This document shows positions 1 to 8,795 of a DNA stretch of 64,000 nt, piece by piece. The position numbers were made by a program, and so were the translations under genes. How positions within the stretch are numbered: the first letter of the stretch is position 1; each line of letters opens with the position of its first letter. Below the pieces are notes generated by a model. That model did not search any database and was not told the DNA's origin. It saw nothing but the letters and a program-made list of their open reading frames with translations. Source of the DNA: Sphingomonas koreensis (GTDB lineage: Bacteria; Pseudomonadota; Alphaproteobacteria; Sphingomonadales; Sphingomonadaceae); contig NZ_PGEN01000001.1 in NCBI RefSeq assembly GCF_002797435.1, positions 682,001 to 746,000 of the forward strand, given 5' to 3'.

Positions 1-164
1 TAGGCGAGCGCACGCTGCGATTCGGGCAGAAACTTCTCGCGCTCGACCTGCGCCATCGCCGCGACCACGCGCGCGTCGCTGACGCCGCTGGTGCGCAGCT
101 GGCTCACCACCATCGCGGCGCGTGCGGTTTCGGAACCGGGAAGTTCGGCGGTCACGGTCATCAT
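1..164 (-). CDS. pcm: protein-L-isoaspartate O-methyltransferase, N-terminal part (runs off the left edge)
   Basis: Only the first 54 codons are in the window. The frame starts at tandem ATG codons (164 and 161). It shows the usual N-terminal helix of PCMT proteins, including MVVSQLRTSGVSDARVV followed by REKFLPESQ. The family repairs isoaspartyl residues in aged proteins with S-adenosylmethionine. The SAM-binding motif lies outside the window, so the call rests on the N-terminus alone. A plain SAM methyltransferase of the same fold is the main alternative. Confidence 0.8.
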   Translation of the reverse strand, partial: MMTVTAELPGSETARAAMVVSQLRTSGVSDARVVAAMAQVEREKFLPESQRALA

Positions 165-296
165 CACTCCAGCCCTGATCGCACAACTGTTATAGTCGTG
201 CAATACACTTGTTCGATTGGCGCGCTTGTATCTTGTGGCGGTGGCATAGCCAAGCAACTGTGCCAAGCAAGGAAAGCGAATTTTCGCAACCCATGG

Positions 297-341
297 TTGA
301 CATGTCGCATCGCCCCGCGCACAGCGCCCCCTCGCTCCCGA
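297..341 (+). promoter_or_regulatory. possible promoter of tRNA-Cys
   Basis: A perfect TTGACA box lies at 297-302, about 40 bp before the mature tRNA end. About 17 bp downstream there is only a weak -10 (CACAGC). The position suits a tRNA promoter, but the -10 is poor. The rest of 165-341 holds no gene that I can see. Confidence 0.3.
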
Positions 342-415
342 GGCCCGATGGCGGAGTGGTTACGCAGAGGACTGCAAATCCTTGCACGCCGGTTCGATTC
401 CGGCTCGGGCCTCCA
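342..415 (+). tRNA. tRNA-Cys (anticodon GCA), CCA encoded
   Basis: A complete cloverleaf can be drawn. The acceptor arm GGCCCGA (342-348) pairs with TCGGGCC (405-411). The anticodon loop reads CTGCAAA, giving anticodon GCA. The T-arm contains GGTTCGATTCC. The discriminator base is T and the CCA end is encoded at 413-415. A U73 discriminator is the expected identity element for cysteine tRNA, which supports the assignment. Confidence 0.96.
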
Positions 416-426
416 CTTCCCCTTCT

Positions 427-687
427 TCAGTCCTCGCGCGGAGGCGCGGTCAGGTCCATGAAGTTGCGGGCGGCCTCTCGATCCGCCTCCTCCTTGAACG
501 CCACGTCCAGATCGGGCGCGGCGCCCAGCATGTGCAGCACCGCCCACAGCGCGAAGCGGCGCGAACGGTCCTGTTCCAGCCCCAGATCGACCCGCATCCG
601 CTCGACGCCCGCCTCGACCGCTGCAGGCGGGATCGAAGCGAGGTCGGCGGACCCGAAATAGCGGCGCAACTGATCGTCGAAATCCAT
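427..687 (-). CDS. small conserved-type hypothetical protein (86 aa)
   Basis: An 86-residue soluble protein with no signal peptide or membrane segment. It is rich in acidic and basic residues and mostly helical in appearance (for example RRFALWAVLHMLG in the middle). It ends 11 bp from the tRNA-Cys gene on the opposite strand and stands alone between the tRNA and the DUF3011 gene. I do not recognise a family. The sensible composition and ATG start favour a real gene over a GC-rich shadow frame. Confidence 0.6.
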   Translation of the reverse strand: MDFDDQLRRYFGSADLASIPPAAVEAGVERMRVDLGLEQDRSRRFALWAVLHMLGAAPDLDVAFKEEADREAARNFMDLTAPPRED

Positions 688-704
688 GCGCCGCCCCTAA
701 CGGT

Positions 705-1592
705 TCAGCTCGTGAAGTCGAGCTGAACAACCTTGGTCGGCGTGGCGCGGCAATAGAAGGGGGTCGTGCGATCGCCGTCCGGATAGCTCGCGGTCAGGTC
801 CGCCGCGAACCGCCAGCCGCCATTGCCCGGCTCGATGCTGGTGATCCGGTCGAGCCGCAGCCGCGTGCCGCCGGTCACCCCGATCTGCCGCGACGCTTCG
901 AACAGGCAGGTCTGCAACGACGGGCGCGCCTCCGAACGCACCAGCGTGAGATCAGCCGACAGCGCCGCCGGCGGCCCCGGCGGATAGGTGGTCGGCGGGC
1001 CCTCTGGCGCCGGATCGTTCGGTTTCTTGTTCTTGCTCGCGAGCAGCGCGATCAGGCCCGCCGCCACCGCGACACCGCCGATGATCAGGCCAGTGCTCGG
1101 GCCCTTGTCAGGGCGCTCTGGCTGCCAGCCGCCGCCCCAGTTGTTGCCATAGCCGTAGGCGAAGGTCGCCCGGCAGTTGCGCACCCAGATCGAGCGCCGG
1201 TCATAGCCCCAGCCGCGCCCCCGGTTGCAGACGCCGCCGTTCGCGCGGAGCAGCACGACGCGGTTCTGCGTGTTGACGTTGCAGTAGCGGGTGCGGCTGT
1301 TGCGCGATTCGCAGTTGATGCGGCCTGCATAGCCGCGATCGTTCCCCCATCCGGGATTGCCGGGATAGCCTGGATCGGGCCGTGGCGGACGCGGACGGCC
1401 TGGAACGGGTTGCGGCAGAGGAACAGGACGATCGACGATCGGTCCAGGCAGCGGCACGGGACGGTCGGGCACCGGGCGGGGCAGCGGGACGGGCCGGTCC
1501 TGCGGCGCGGGCCGGGTCTGCGCCATCAGCGGCGTGATGCTCTGGGTGACGATCGCCGTGGACAGAACCACCAGCTTCAACGTGCTTCTCAT
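705..1592 (-). CDS. secreted DUF3011-domain protein with proline-rich repeats
   Basis: The start at 1592 follows a GGGGAG ribosome site and gives a clear signal peptide ending near PLMAQ. Next come tandem RPVPLP-type proline repeats (about residues 30-70). Then follows a Cys-containing DUF3011 module: INCES, then RYCNVNTQNRVVLLR and the GRGWGYDRRSIWV stretch (about residues 95-145). A single hydrophobic segment (GLIIGGVAVAAGLIALLA) follows, then a C-terminal domain with two cysteines. It is probably an envelope protein. DUF3011 has no established biochemical role. A longer ATG-less upstream extension was rejected because it would bury the signal peptide. Confidence 0.8.
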   Translation of the reverse strand: MRSTLKLVVLSTAIVTQSITPLMAQTRPAPQDRPVPLPRPVPDRPVPLPGPIVDRPVPLPQPVPGRPRPPRPDPGYPGNPGWGNDRGYAGRINCESRNSRTRYCNVNTQNRVVLLRANGGVCNRGRGWGYDRRSIWVRNCRATFAYGYGNNWGGGWQPERPDKGPSTGLIIGGVAVAAGLIALLASKNKKPNDPAPEGPPTTYPPGPPAALSADLTLVRSEARPSLQTCLFEASRQIGVTGGTRLRLDRITSIEPGNGGWRFAADLTASYPDGDRTTPFYCRATPTKVVQLDFTS

Positions 1593-1700
1593 GCGCGGAC
1601 TCCCCTTTTTGGAACGCGGCCAGCCAAGTCGTTTCGCCGACAGTATAGACCGGACGGCCCACAGCCGCACCGAAAATCAACCTGAAGAGAAGCTTGCGGC

Positions 1701-3092
1701 CTATTCCGCAGCCTGGGCCGGAGCCTCATCTGCATCGGGCGTCTCGGCGTGGCTGGCGAGCAGTTCGACCGAGGCGACGCTCTCGATCTCGCGCGCGCCG
1801 GTCTCGACGTTCAGCTCCTTGAGTTTCCGCGCAGATACCAGCGCTCGGGTCTCAAGACTGGACGCGAAGGTATTGAAGTTCTTGACCGCGCTGTTGAGGC
1901 CGCTGCCGACGAGGCGCAGATCGCCCATCGCTTTTGCCAGCCGGTCGTACAGCTCCTTGCCAAGCTCGCCGATCTGGCGTGCCTCCTTGGCGAGCTTCTC
2001 CTGCCGCCACACCGCCGCGACGGTGCGGGCGATGGCGATGAGGTTGGTGGGCGTCGCCAGCAGCACGCGCTTCTCGAACGCGAAGTCCCACAGGCTGTGG
2101 TCATGCTCGAGCGCCGCGGAGAGGAAATGTTCGCCGGGGACGAACATGATGACATAGTCGGGCGCATCCTCGAACTGAGTCCAATACGCCTTGTTGCCGA
2201 GCGCGTTGACATGCGCCTTCATCGCCGCGGCATGCTGGGCGAGACCGGCCTGGCGCTCGCCCTCCTCGACCGCGCCGAACGCGTCCTGATAGGCGTTGAG
2301 CGACACCTTGGCGTCGATCACCAGCGCCTTGCCGCCGGGCACGCGGACGATCGCGTCGGGGCGGAGCCGCCCGCCCTCTTCCTGCGCGACGCTGACTTCG
2401 GTCTCGAAATCGGTGTGCTCGGAGAGGCCGCAGGTTTCGAGCACATTCTTGAGCTGCTGCTCGCCCCAGCGGCCGCGCGACTTGGGGGCGTTGCGCAGCG
2501 AATTGACGAGCTTCGCCGCCTCGCTGCTCACCCGCTCCTGCCCGATCCGCATCTGCTCGATCTGGCCCTTAAGCTCGCCGAACGCGTCGCGGCGTTCCGC
2601 CTCGACCTTGGCGACGCCCTCCTCATAGCGCTGGAGGCGTTCGTTGACCGGCTGGAGCAGGGCCTTGAGGTTCTGGCCCGCAGTGACTTCGGACTGTCTG
2701 AACCGGTCCTCTGCCCGTTTCAGGAACGCTTCCTGCGTCTGGCTGAGCATCTGCCCGGCCAGCTCGCGGAACTGGCCCGCCATCAGCTCGCGCGCGCCCT
2801 TGAATTCCTCCAGCCGCTCCTCGAACGTGCTCGCCTTGGTGCGCAATTCGGTCAATTCGAGCCGGGCGATGTCACGCTCGTCGCGGATGCTGTCGAGCTG
2901 GTCGCGCAGCTCGGGAAGCTCGCGCAAACGCTCATCGGCGCCGGCAAGGTCGATGATCGCTGCCTTGAAATCGGCTTCGCGCTTGTCGCGCTCGGCACGG
3001 ATCTCGGCGATGCGGCGCGCGGCGACGAACCAGCCGGCAGCCCCGCCGACAAGCAATGCGAAGATCAGGGCCAGGGCGAATTCGAGCGTCAC
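1701..3092 (-). CDS. rmuC: DNA recombination protein RmuC
   Basis: A 463-residue protein with an N-terminal membrane anchor (first ~25 residues). A long coiled coil rich in E/R/L/Q follows (residues ~30-190), then the RmuC nuclease-like core with GRWGEQQLKNVLE, then DAIVRVPGGKALVIDAKVSL and YVIMFVPGEHFLSAAL. These are the hallmark blocks of the family, which limits inversions and other recombination events. The start is GTG (3092), closely preceded by GAGGGA. It is downstream of, and in the same orientation as, def. Confidence 0.93.
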   Translation of the reverse strand: MTLEFALALIFALLVGGAAGWFVAARRIAEIRAERDKREADFKAAIIDLAGADERLRELPELRDQLDSIRDERDIARLELTELRTKASTFEERLEEFKGARELMAGQFRELAGQMLSQTQEAFLKRAEDRFRQSEVTAGQNLKALLQPVNERLQRYEEGVAKVEAERRDAFGELKGQIEQMRIGQERVSSEAAKLVNSLRNAPKSRGRWGEQQLKNVLETCGLSEHTDFETEVSVAQEEGGRLRPDAIVRVPGGKALVIDAKVSLNAYQDAFGAVEEGERQAGLAQHAAAMKAHVNALGNKAYWTQFEDAPDYVIMFVPGEHFLSAALEHDHSLWDFAFEKRVLLATPTNLIAIARTVAAVWRQEKLAKEARQIGELGKELYDRLAKAMGDLRLVGSGLNSAVKNFNTFASSLETRALVSARKLKELNVETGAREIESVASVELLASHAETPDADEAPAQAAE

Positions 3093-3104
3093 ATTCCCTC
3101 ACGC

Positions 3105-3122
3105 GAAGTTCATAAAGTTCAT
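3105..3122. repeat. tandem nonamer, ATGAACTT(C/T) x2
   Basis: On the minus strand this reads ATGAACTTT-ATGAACTTC, two near-identical 9-bp units just upstream of the rmuC start. The same nonamer is tandem inside rluD (20850-20867) and occurs in one and a half copies inside the HTH-like gene near 25640. The remainder of the def-rmuC gap (3093-3251) shows nothing else that I can identify. Confidence 0.6.
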
Positions 3123-3251
3123 ACAAACACAGGGTTCGCGCGGAGGTGACAAACGGCCGCCGCCCCCGCGGCAAGCGAGGAACATAGACCGAACGAAGGC
3201 TGTAGGACAGGGTTAATTGCGGCGCGTGCAATCACGCGCCGCACGGGGACG

Positions 3252-3779
3252 TCAGGCCGCCGCTTTGCGCGCCTTGTTGAGTTTCCGCATGATCATCTCA
3301 CGCTTGAGGCGCGAGAGATGGTCGAGGAAGACGATGCCTTCGAGATGGTCCATCTCGTGCTGGATGCAGGTCGCGAGCAGGCCCGTGAACACCTCGTCAT
3401 GCGCCTTGCCATGCTCGTCGAGCCACTTGACGCGGCACGTCGCGGGGCGATCGACATCGGCATATTGATCGGGGACCGACAGGCAGCCCTCGGAATAGGT
3501 GTTCTGATCCGCCGACGGCTCGAGGATTTCGGGATTCACGAAGACGCGGGGCTGGCGGATCGGCTTGCCGTCCTCGTCCTCTTCCTCCTGCAGATCCATG
3601 ACGACCAGCCGCTTGGGCACGCCGACCTGAATCGCGGCAAGGCCGATGCCGGGGGCGTCGTACATCGTCTCGAACATGTCGGCGATCAGCGCGCGCAGTT
3701 CGTCGTCGACCTTGTCGACCGGGGTGGACACCAGCTTGAGGCGGGGATCGGGAACTTCGAGGATCGGAAGAATAGCCAT
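3252..3779 (-). CDS. def: peptide deformylase
   Basis: A 175-residue enzyme that removes the N-formyl group from nascent proteins. All three family motifs are present in order: GIGLAAIQVG, EGCLSVP and QHEMDHLEG, where the Cys and two His residues bind the metal and Glu is catalytic. Length and C-terminal tail (KREMIMRKLNKARK) are normal for the proteobacterial type. fmt, which adds the formyl group, lies 760 bp away on the other strand, with recR between them. Confidence 0.97.
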   Translation of the reverse strand: MAILPILEVPDPRLKLVSTPVDKVDDELRALIADMFETMYDAPGIGLAAIQVGVPKRLVVMDLQEEEDEDGKPIRQPRVFVNPEILEPSADQNTYSEGCLSVPDQYADVDRPATCRVKWLDEHGKAHDEVFTGLLATCIQHEMDHLEGIVFLDHLSRLKREMIMRKLNKARKAAA

Positions 3780-3822
3780 CGGGGTAATTTAGCTCCGCCT
3801 GGGTCAGGCTTCAAGGAAAGGA

Positions 3823-4419
3823 TCAGGCGACCGGCCGGCGCGCGCGTAGCGCCTGCGCCAAGGTGCCTTCGTCGAGATAGTCGAGTTCGCCGCCGACGGG
3901 CAGGCCATGGGCAAGCTGGGTGAGGCGCACCGGGCGCCCCTCCAGCCGCTCGGCGATGTAATGCGCGGTGGTCTGGCCTTCGAGCGTGGCGTTCATCGCC
4001 AGCACCACCTCGTCGATCCCGCCCGCGGCGACGCGGGAGACGAGGCTGTCGATCGCCAGATCCTCGGGCCGCACCCCGTCGAGCGCGGAGAGCTTGCCGC
4101 CCAGCACATGGAAGCGGCCGGGGAAGAGGCGCGAGCGTTCGAGCGCCCACAGGTCCGCCACTTCCTCGACCACGCAGAGCTGGCGCGTGTCGCGGCGCGG
4201 ATCGGCGCAGATCGCGCACGGGTCCGAGGTATCGACGTTGCCGCAGGTGGAACAGGTGGCGAGCCGCTGGCTGACCGCGGTGAGCGCGGCAAGCAGCGGA
4301 TCCAGCGCGGTCTCGCGCTTCTTCAGCAGATGCAGCACCGCGCGCCGCGCCGATCGCGGACCAAGGCCGGGCAGGCGCGACAGGGCTTGCGTCAGGGTTT
4401 CGATCTCGGGCGAGGCCAT
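3823..4419 (-). CDS. recR: recombination mediator RecR
   Basis: A 198-residue protein of standard RecR length starting at ATG 4419. It has the helix-hairpin-helix N-terminus ([20 protein letters not shown]), a four-Cys zinc finger ([13 protein letters not shown] ... C) and a TOPRIM domain beginning [16 protein letters not shown]. It acts with RecO and RecF in loading RecA at gaps. In many genomes recR follows dnaX-ybaB; here it sits 19 kb away from them, next to def. An upstream in-frame extension runs through the palindromic repeat and was not accepted. Confidence 0.96.
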   Translation of the reverse strand: MASPEIETLTQALSRLPGLGPRSARRAVLHLLKKRETALDPLLAALTAVSQRLATCSTCGNVDTSDPCAICADPRRDTRQLCVVEEVADLWALERSRLFPGRFHVLGGKLSALDGVRPEDLAIDSLVSRVAAGGIDEVVLAMNATLEGQTTAHYIAERLEGRPVRLTQLAHGLPVGGELDYLDEGTLAQALRARRPVA

Positions 4420-4438
4420 GCGAGCGATGTAGGCAATC

Positions 4439-4520
4439 CGTCCTCCCAACGAAAGCTGGGATCTTGCGCGGCAACGGATGCGCGTGCGGATGGAGATCCC
4501 AGCTTTCGCTGGGAGGACGA
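4439..4520. repeat. inverted repeat between the divergent recR and fmt genes
   Basis: A 25-26 bp arm (4439-4463, core TCCTCCCAACGAAAGCTGGG) is repeated in inverse orientation at 4495-4520 with about two mismatches, separated by about 31 bp. It fills the recR-fmt intergenic region. Its form is that of a dispersed REP-like element. It could act as a bidirectional structure in both 5' leaders. Confidence 0.75.
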
Positions 4521-4540
4521 TTGTGCGTAAAGCGCAGCCC

Positions 4541-5446
4541 ATGCGGATCATCTTCATGGGAACGCCGGAATTTGCGGTACCGACGCTCAACGAGCTGGTC
4601 GAGGCGGGGCACGACGTCGTGGCGGCGTACAGCCAGCCGCCGCGCGCGGGCGGACGGCGCGGGAAGGCGCTGACCCCCTCCCCCGTCCATGCCCGCGCGC
4701 AGGCGCTGGGGATCGAGGTGCGGACGCCGCTCTCGTTCAGGAAGGATCCGGACGCGGTGGCGGCGTTCGCCGCGCTGGAGGCGGATGTCGCGGTGGTCGC
4801 GGCCTATGGTCTGATCCTGCCGGTCAGCGTGCTGGAGGCGCCGCGGCTGGGGTGCATGAATGTCCATGCCTCGCTGCTCCCGCGCTGGCGCGGGGCTGCA
4901 CCGATCCAGCGGGCGATCCTGGCCGGGGACGCGGAGACCGGCGTCGGGATCATGCAGATGGAGGCGGGACTCGATACCGGACCGGTGCGGCTGGAGGGAC
5001 GGACGCCGGTGGCCGGCAAGACGGCGGGCGAGTTGACCGACGAGCTGGCGGCGATGGGCGCGCGGCTGATGGTGCAGGTGCTCGCCGATCCGGATGCCTA
5101 TCCTTCAGTGGCGCAGGCCGAGGACGGCGTGACCTATGCCTCGAAGATCGACAAGGCCGAGACGCGGCTGGATTTCGCGCAGGATGCCGAAGCGGTGGCG
5201 CGCCAGGTGCTGGCGTTCAATCCGCCGGGGTCGTTTTTCGAGGCGGCCGGCGAGCGGGTGCGGGTGCTGGCGGCCGATATCGTCGAAGGCGGCGGTTCGG
5301 CGGGCGTGGTGCTGGACGACGCGCTCACCATCGCCTGCGGCACCGGCGCGATCCGCCCGACCAGCGTCCAGCGCGCCGGGCGCGGCGTCATGACCACTAC
5401 CGAGCTGCTCAACGGCTTCCCGATCCCGGCGGGAACGCAGCTTTGA
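4541..5446 (+). CDS. fmt: methionyl-tRNA formyltransferase
   Basis: A 301-residue enzyme that formylates initiator Met-tRNA using 10-formyl-THF. The start at 4541 gives the canonical [17 protein letters not shown]-terminus. The catalytic block [20 protein letters not shown] contains the Asn/His pair and SLLP loop. The second catalytic Asp lies in GLDTGPV. A C-terminal OB-like domain follows. Its TGA overlaps the TTG start of truA, so the two genes are translationally coupled. Confidence 0.96.
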   Translation: MRIIFMGTPEFAVPTLNELVEAGHDVVAAYSQPPRAGGRRGKALTPSPVHARAQALGIEVRTPLSFRKDPDAVAAFAALEADVAVVAAYGLILPVSVLEAPRLGCMNVHASLLPRWRGAAPIQRAILAGDAETGVGIMQMEAGLDTGPVRLEGRTPVAGKTAGELTDELAAMGARLMVQVLADPDAYPSVAQAEDGVTYASKIDKAETRLDFAQDAEAVARQVLAFNPPGSFFEAAGERVRVLAADIVEGGGSAGVVLDDALTIACGTGAIRPTSVQRAGRGVMTTTELLNGFPIPAGTQL

Positions 5447-6183
5447 CCCGCTTTGCGCTGACGATCGAATATGACGGCCGGCCGTTCATGGGCTGGCAGT
5501 ATCAGGATCATGGTCCGAGCGTGCAGCAGGCGATCGAGGATGCGCTGCACGGCATCACCGGCGAGGATGCGCTGGTCCATGCCGCCGGCCGCACCGACGC
5601 GGGGGTCCATGCGCTGGGGATGCGGGCGCATACCGAGATCGAGAAGGACATCGCCCCGTTCCGGCTGATGGAGGCGCTCAACGCGCATCTGCGCAACGTG
5701 CCTGTCGCGATCCTGGCGTGCGAGACGGTGGCGGACGACTGGCATGCGCGCTTCTCGTGCATCGCGCGGCATTATGTGTACCGCATCGTCAACCGCCGCG
5801 CGCCGCTGACCTTCGACAAGGGGCTGAAGTGGCGCGTGCCGGCCGAACTGGACGCGGCCGCGATGCACGATGCGGCGCAAACCCTGGTGGGGCTGCATGA
5901 CTTCACCACCTTCCGTTCGGCGCATTGCCAGTCGGCCAGCGCACTGAAGACGCTCGACCGGCTCGACGTTGTGCGCGAGGGCGACGAGATCAGCGTCTAC
6001 GCCTCTGCCCGCTCGTTCCTGCATCATCAGGTGCGGTCGATGGTCGGATGCCTGTCGATGGTCGGGCGCGGACAATGGAGCGCGGCCGACCTGCGCGACG
6101 CGCTGGCAGCGAAGGATCGCGCGGCGCTGGGGCTGAACGCGCCGCCGGACGGGCTTTATTTCGTGCGGGCGGATTATCCCTGA
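5443..6183 (+). CDS. truA: tRNA pseudouridine(38-40) synthase TruA
   Basis: A 246-residue enzyme that modifies positions 38-40 of the tRNA anticodon arm. The N-terminus is [20 protein letters not shown], the catalytic Asp lies in [11 protein letters not shown], and the second domain has [13 protein letters not shown]. No ATG fits. The TTG at 5443 overlaps the fmt stop (TTGA) and gives the usual family length, so it is chosen as the start. Confidence 0.94.
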   Translation: MTRFALTIEYDGRPFMGWQYQDHGPSVQQAIEDALHGITGEDALVHAAGRTDAGVHALGMRAHTEIEKDIAPFRLMEALNAHLRNVPVAILACETVADDWHARFSCIARHYVYRIVNRRAPLTFDKGLKWRVPAELDAAAMHDAAQTLVGLHDFTTFRSAHCQSASALKTLDRLDVVREGDEISVYASARSFLHHQVRSMVGCLSMVGRGQWSAADLRDALAAKDRAALGLNAPPDGLYFVRADYP

Positions 6184-6192
6184 ACGCAGGCC

Positions 6193-7389
6193 CTAGCGGC
6201 TGAAGCGCGCGGCAAGCTCTGCATGCGTGGACCAGCGGAACTGGCCGACGGGGAGCAGCCAATCGAATCGATAGCCGCCTTCGATCAGAGTCTTCGCATC
6301 GCGTGCGAAGGTATTGGGATTGCATGACACATAGGCGATCACCGGCACCTTGGACGCGGCCAGCTGCTCGACCTGTTCCTTCGCTCCCGCACGCGGTGGA
6401 TCGAGGATCACCGCGTCGAACAGGTCCAGCTCCTTCGGCACCAGCGGGCGGCGGAACAGATCGCGATGCTCGGCGAAGACCGGGCGCTGGGCCCGGCCCG
6501 CGGCGCCCTTGAGCGACAGGATCGCCTCGCGCGCGCCCTCCCCCGCATAGACCTTCACCCCTGGGTCCATCGCGAGGGCGAAGGTGCCGAGCCCGGCGAA
6601 CAGGTCGGCGACCGCCTTTGCGCTGCCGATCGCCTCCCGGACGGCGGCGACCAGCGCCCCCTCGCCCTCGGGCGTGGCTTGCAGGAAGCTGGCGGGCGGG
6701 AACGGCACCGGGATACCGCCGAAGGTCATCGTCACCGGCTCGGGCTCCCAGCGCGGCTCGGGGCCGAGGCCGTCATCGACCGACAGGCGCGCAAGGCCGT
6801 GGCGCTGGGCGAAGCTGGTCACGGCCTCGATCGCGTTCAGGCTGTCGGTGACGAGACCGTCGACCAGCACGTCCGGCCCCTGATCGGTGAGCGCGAGATG
6901 GACGTTGACGCGACGGTTGGCGGGGAGATGCGCGGCGAGCAGACCCCGTAGCGGCTGAAGCAGCGCGAACAGGCGCGGATCGAGGATCTCGCATTGCTGG
7001 AGGTCGATCAGCCGATGGCTCGACTGTTCGGTGAAGCCCAGATGGACCTGTCGCCCGCGCCGCTCTGCATGGAGCGTCGCGCGGCGGCGGGTGCGCGGCG
7101 GGGACAGCGCGGGCGCGCGGATCTCTGCCTCCACCCCCTGCTGCATCAACGCGCCGGCGATGCGGGCGGTGAGGAACTCGGCATAGGCGCGGTCGTCGAG
7201 ATGCTGGAGCTGGCAGCCGCCGCAGTCGGGGAAATGGCGGCATGGCGGCGTCTGGCGGCGCGGGCCGGGCCTCAGGCTGCCATCGGCGAGGAGCGTGTCG
7301 CCGGGCGCGGCAAGCGGGGCGTGGCGGCCGTCCGCGGTCACCCCGTCACCGCGCGCGGCCACGCGGACGATGGTTGCATCCTCGCTCAC
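6193..7389 (-). CDS. class I SAM-dependent RNA (uracil-C5) methyltransferase, RlmD/RumA type
   Basis: A 398-residue member of the RlmD/TrmA family, which makes 5-methyluridine in rRNA or tRNA. A Cys-rich N-terminal cluster (CRHFPDCGGCQLQHL) suggests an Fe-S site, as in RumA. The SAM motif is ADLFAGLGTFALA. The catalytic region has DPPRAG and the nucleophile motif SCNP. The start is GTG 7389, which overlaps the upstream stop as GTGA. Whether the target is U1939 or another uridine cannot be told from sequence alone. Confidence 0.88.
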   Translation of the reverse strand: MSEDATIVRVAARGDGVTADGRHAPLAAPGDTLLADGSLRPGPRRQTPPCRHFPDCGGCQLQHLDDRAYAEFLTARIAGALMQQGVEAEIRAPALSPPRTRRRATLHAERRGRQVHLGFTEQSSHRLIDLQQCEILDPRLFALLQPLRGLLAAHLPANRRVNVHLALTDQGPDVLVDGLVTDSLNAIEAVTSFAQRHGLARLSVDDGLGPEPRWEPEPVTMTFGGIPVPFPPASFLQATPEGEGALVAAVREAIGSAKAVADLFAGLGTFALAMDPGVKVYAGEGAREAILSLKGAAGRAQRPVFAEHRDLFRRPLVPKELDLFDAVILDPPRAGAKEQVEQLAASKVPVIAYVSCNPNTFARDAKTLIEGGYRFDWLLPVGQFRWSTHAELAARFSR

Positions 7390-8795
7390 CGTGCGCGCTC
7401 CAGCGCGAGGGGAAGCGCGTCCGCCAGATCGTCGGCGAGGAAGCAGCGGTCGAGGAGGCGCGCGGCTTCGGCGTGGAGCCAGACACCGGCCGAGGCGGCT
7501 TCGAAGGGCGTGGAGGGAGTCTGGGCAAACATGGTGGCGATGGCCCCTGCCAGAACATCGCCGGTTCCCGCAACCGATAGCCACGGGCTGGCAGGCAGCG
7601 CGACATTGGCCGGGCCGTCCGGGGCAGCGATCACCGTGTCGGCGCCCTTGAACACCACCACGGCGCCGCTCCGGCGGGCTGCCTCCTGCGCGCGAGCGAT
7701 CTTGCTGCCCTGCCCCTCCCCGAACAGCGCGGCGAATTCGCCCGCGTGCGGGGTCAGGACAGCGGGCGCATCGCGGTCTCGCAGCCGGTCGAGATCGAGC
7801 AGATGGAGCGCGTCACCGTCGATCACCAGCGGGTGCGGGCTGGCGAGCGCAGCGTCGAGCTTGTCCCGCGCGCGGTCGTCGCGGCCAAGGCCGGGGCCGA
7901 TCACCACCGCGCCGATGCGCTTGTCGTCGAGCGCGTCCTCGCTCCAGCGCTGGCGGACGATGGCGTGGGGCGGATGCGGCAGCCCGCCGGTGAGCAGCAG
8001 CACATAGCCCGCCCCGGCGCGATAGGCGGCGAGCGCGGCCAGCTCCGACGCGCCGTGCATGCGGCCGGAAACCACCGCGACCATGCCGCGGCTGTATTTG
8101 TGCGAGGTCGCATCGGGAGCGGCGAGGCGCGGAACGGCAAGCGCCCGGGTATCGCCGGCACCGCCTTCAGGCGGCAGCCCGATCTCGATCGTGCAGACGG
8201 TGCCGCACAGGGCGGCGGCGGGCTGAAGAAGATGGGCGGGCTTGAGCGCGCCCAGTGCGAGCGTGACGTCGAACCTGGCCAGCGCCTGCCCGAAATCGCC
8301 GCCGGTGTCCGTGTCCACGCCGCTGGGCAGGTCGATCGCGACGGACAAGCGCGCACGGTCCGCCAACGCCCGGATCGCGTCCGCGACCGGCGCATCCAGC
8401 GCGCGGGACAGCCCCGTGCCGAACAGCGCATCGACCATCACCGGGGCATGCGGGAGCATAGGGTCTGGGAAGCGCTCCACCGGCCCCGTCCAGCCTGCCC
8501 GCGCCGCTACCGCAGCCTCGCTCTTCGGTTCCCGCAGCGCGGCAACCCGCACCGGCACGCCCCGGCTCGCCAGCACCCGCGCCGCGACATAGCCGTCGCC
8601 GCCATTGTTGCCGGGACCGCACAGGATCAGCACCTCCGCCCCTGCAGCGAGGCGATGCACCCACTCGGCGACGCCCGTCCCCGCCCGCTCCATCAGCGAT
8701 GCGACGCTGGCGCCACCGGCGATGGCGCGATCCTCGGCGGCACGCATTTGTGCAGCGGTAAGGATCGGCGCGCCCAGCACGGCGCGATCGAGCAT
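7386..8795 (-). CDS. nnr: bifunctional NAD(P)HX epimerase/dehydratase
   Basis: A 469-residue fusion that repairs hydrated NADH/NADPH. The N-terminal epimerase half (residues ~1-200) shows LCGPGNNGGDGYVAAR and the DALFGTGL loop. The C-terminal ribokinase-like dehydratase half contains HKYSRGMVAVVSG, VIGPGLGRDD, LTPHAGEFAALFG and VAGTGDVLAG. ATG 8795 overlaps the amidase stop by one base (TGATG), while the 3' end overlaps the methyltransferase start. The three genes form one coupled run. Confidence 0.94.
   Translation of the reverse strand: MLDRAVLGAPILTAAQMRAAEDRAIAGGASVASLMERAGTGVAEWVHRLAAGAEVLILCGPGNNGGDGYVAARVLASRGVPVRVAALREPKSEAAVAARAGWTGPVERFPDPMLPHAPVMVDALFGTGLSRALDAPVADAIRALADRARLSVAIDLPSGVDTDTGGDFGQALARFDVTLALGALKPAHLLQPAAALCGTVCTIEIGLPPEGGAGDTRALAVPRLAAPDATSHKYSRGMVAVVSGRMHGASELAALAAYRAGAGYVLLLTGGLPHPPHAIVRQRWSEDALDDKRIGAVVIGPGLGRDDRARDKLDAALASPHPLVIDGDALHLLDLDRLRDRDAPAVLTPHAGEFAALFGEGQGSKIARAQEAARRSGAVVVFKGADTVIAAPDGPANVALPASPWLSVAGTGDVLAGAIATMFAQTPSTPFEAASAGVWLHAEAARLLDRCFLADDLADALPLALERAR

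Noticed and set aside
1749..3149. Long open frame opposite rmuC
   Set aside because: GC-rich third-position shadow: Leu/Arg/Asp-heavy, no motifs, and fully antisense to a clear RmuC.
4852..5442. Upstream extension of truA through fmt
   Set aside because: It would run 197 codons inside fmt with no homology. TTG 5443 at the fmt stop gives normal TruA.
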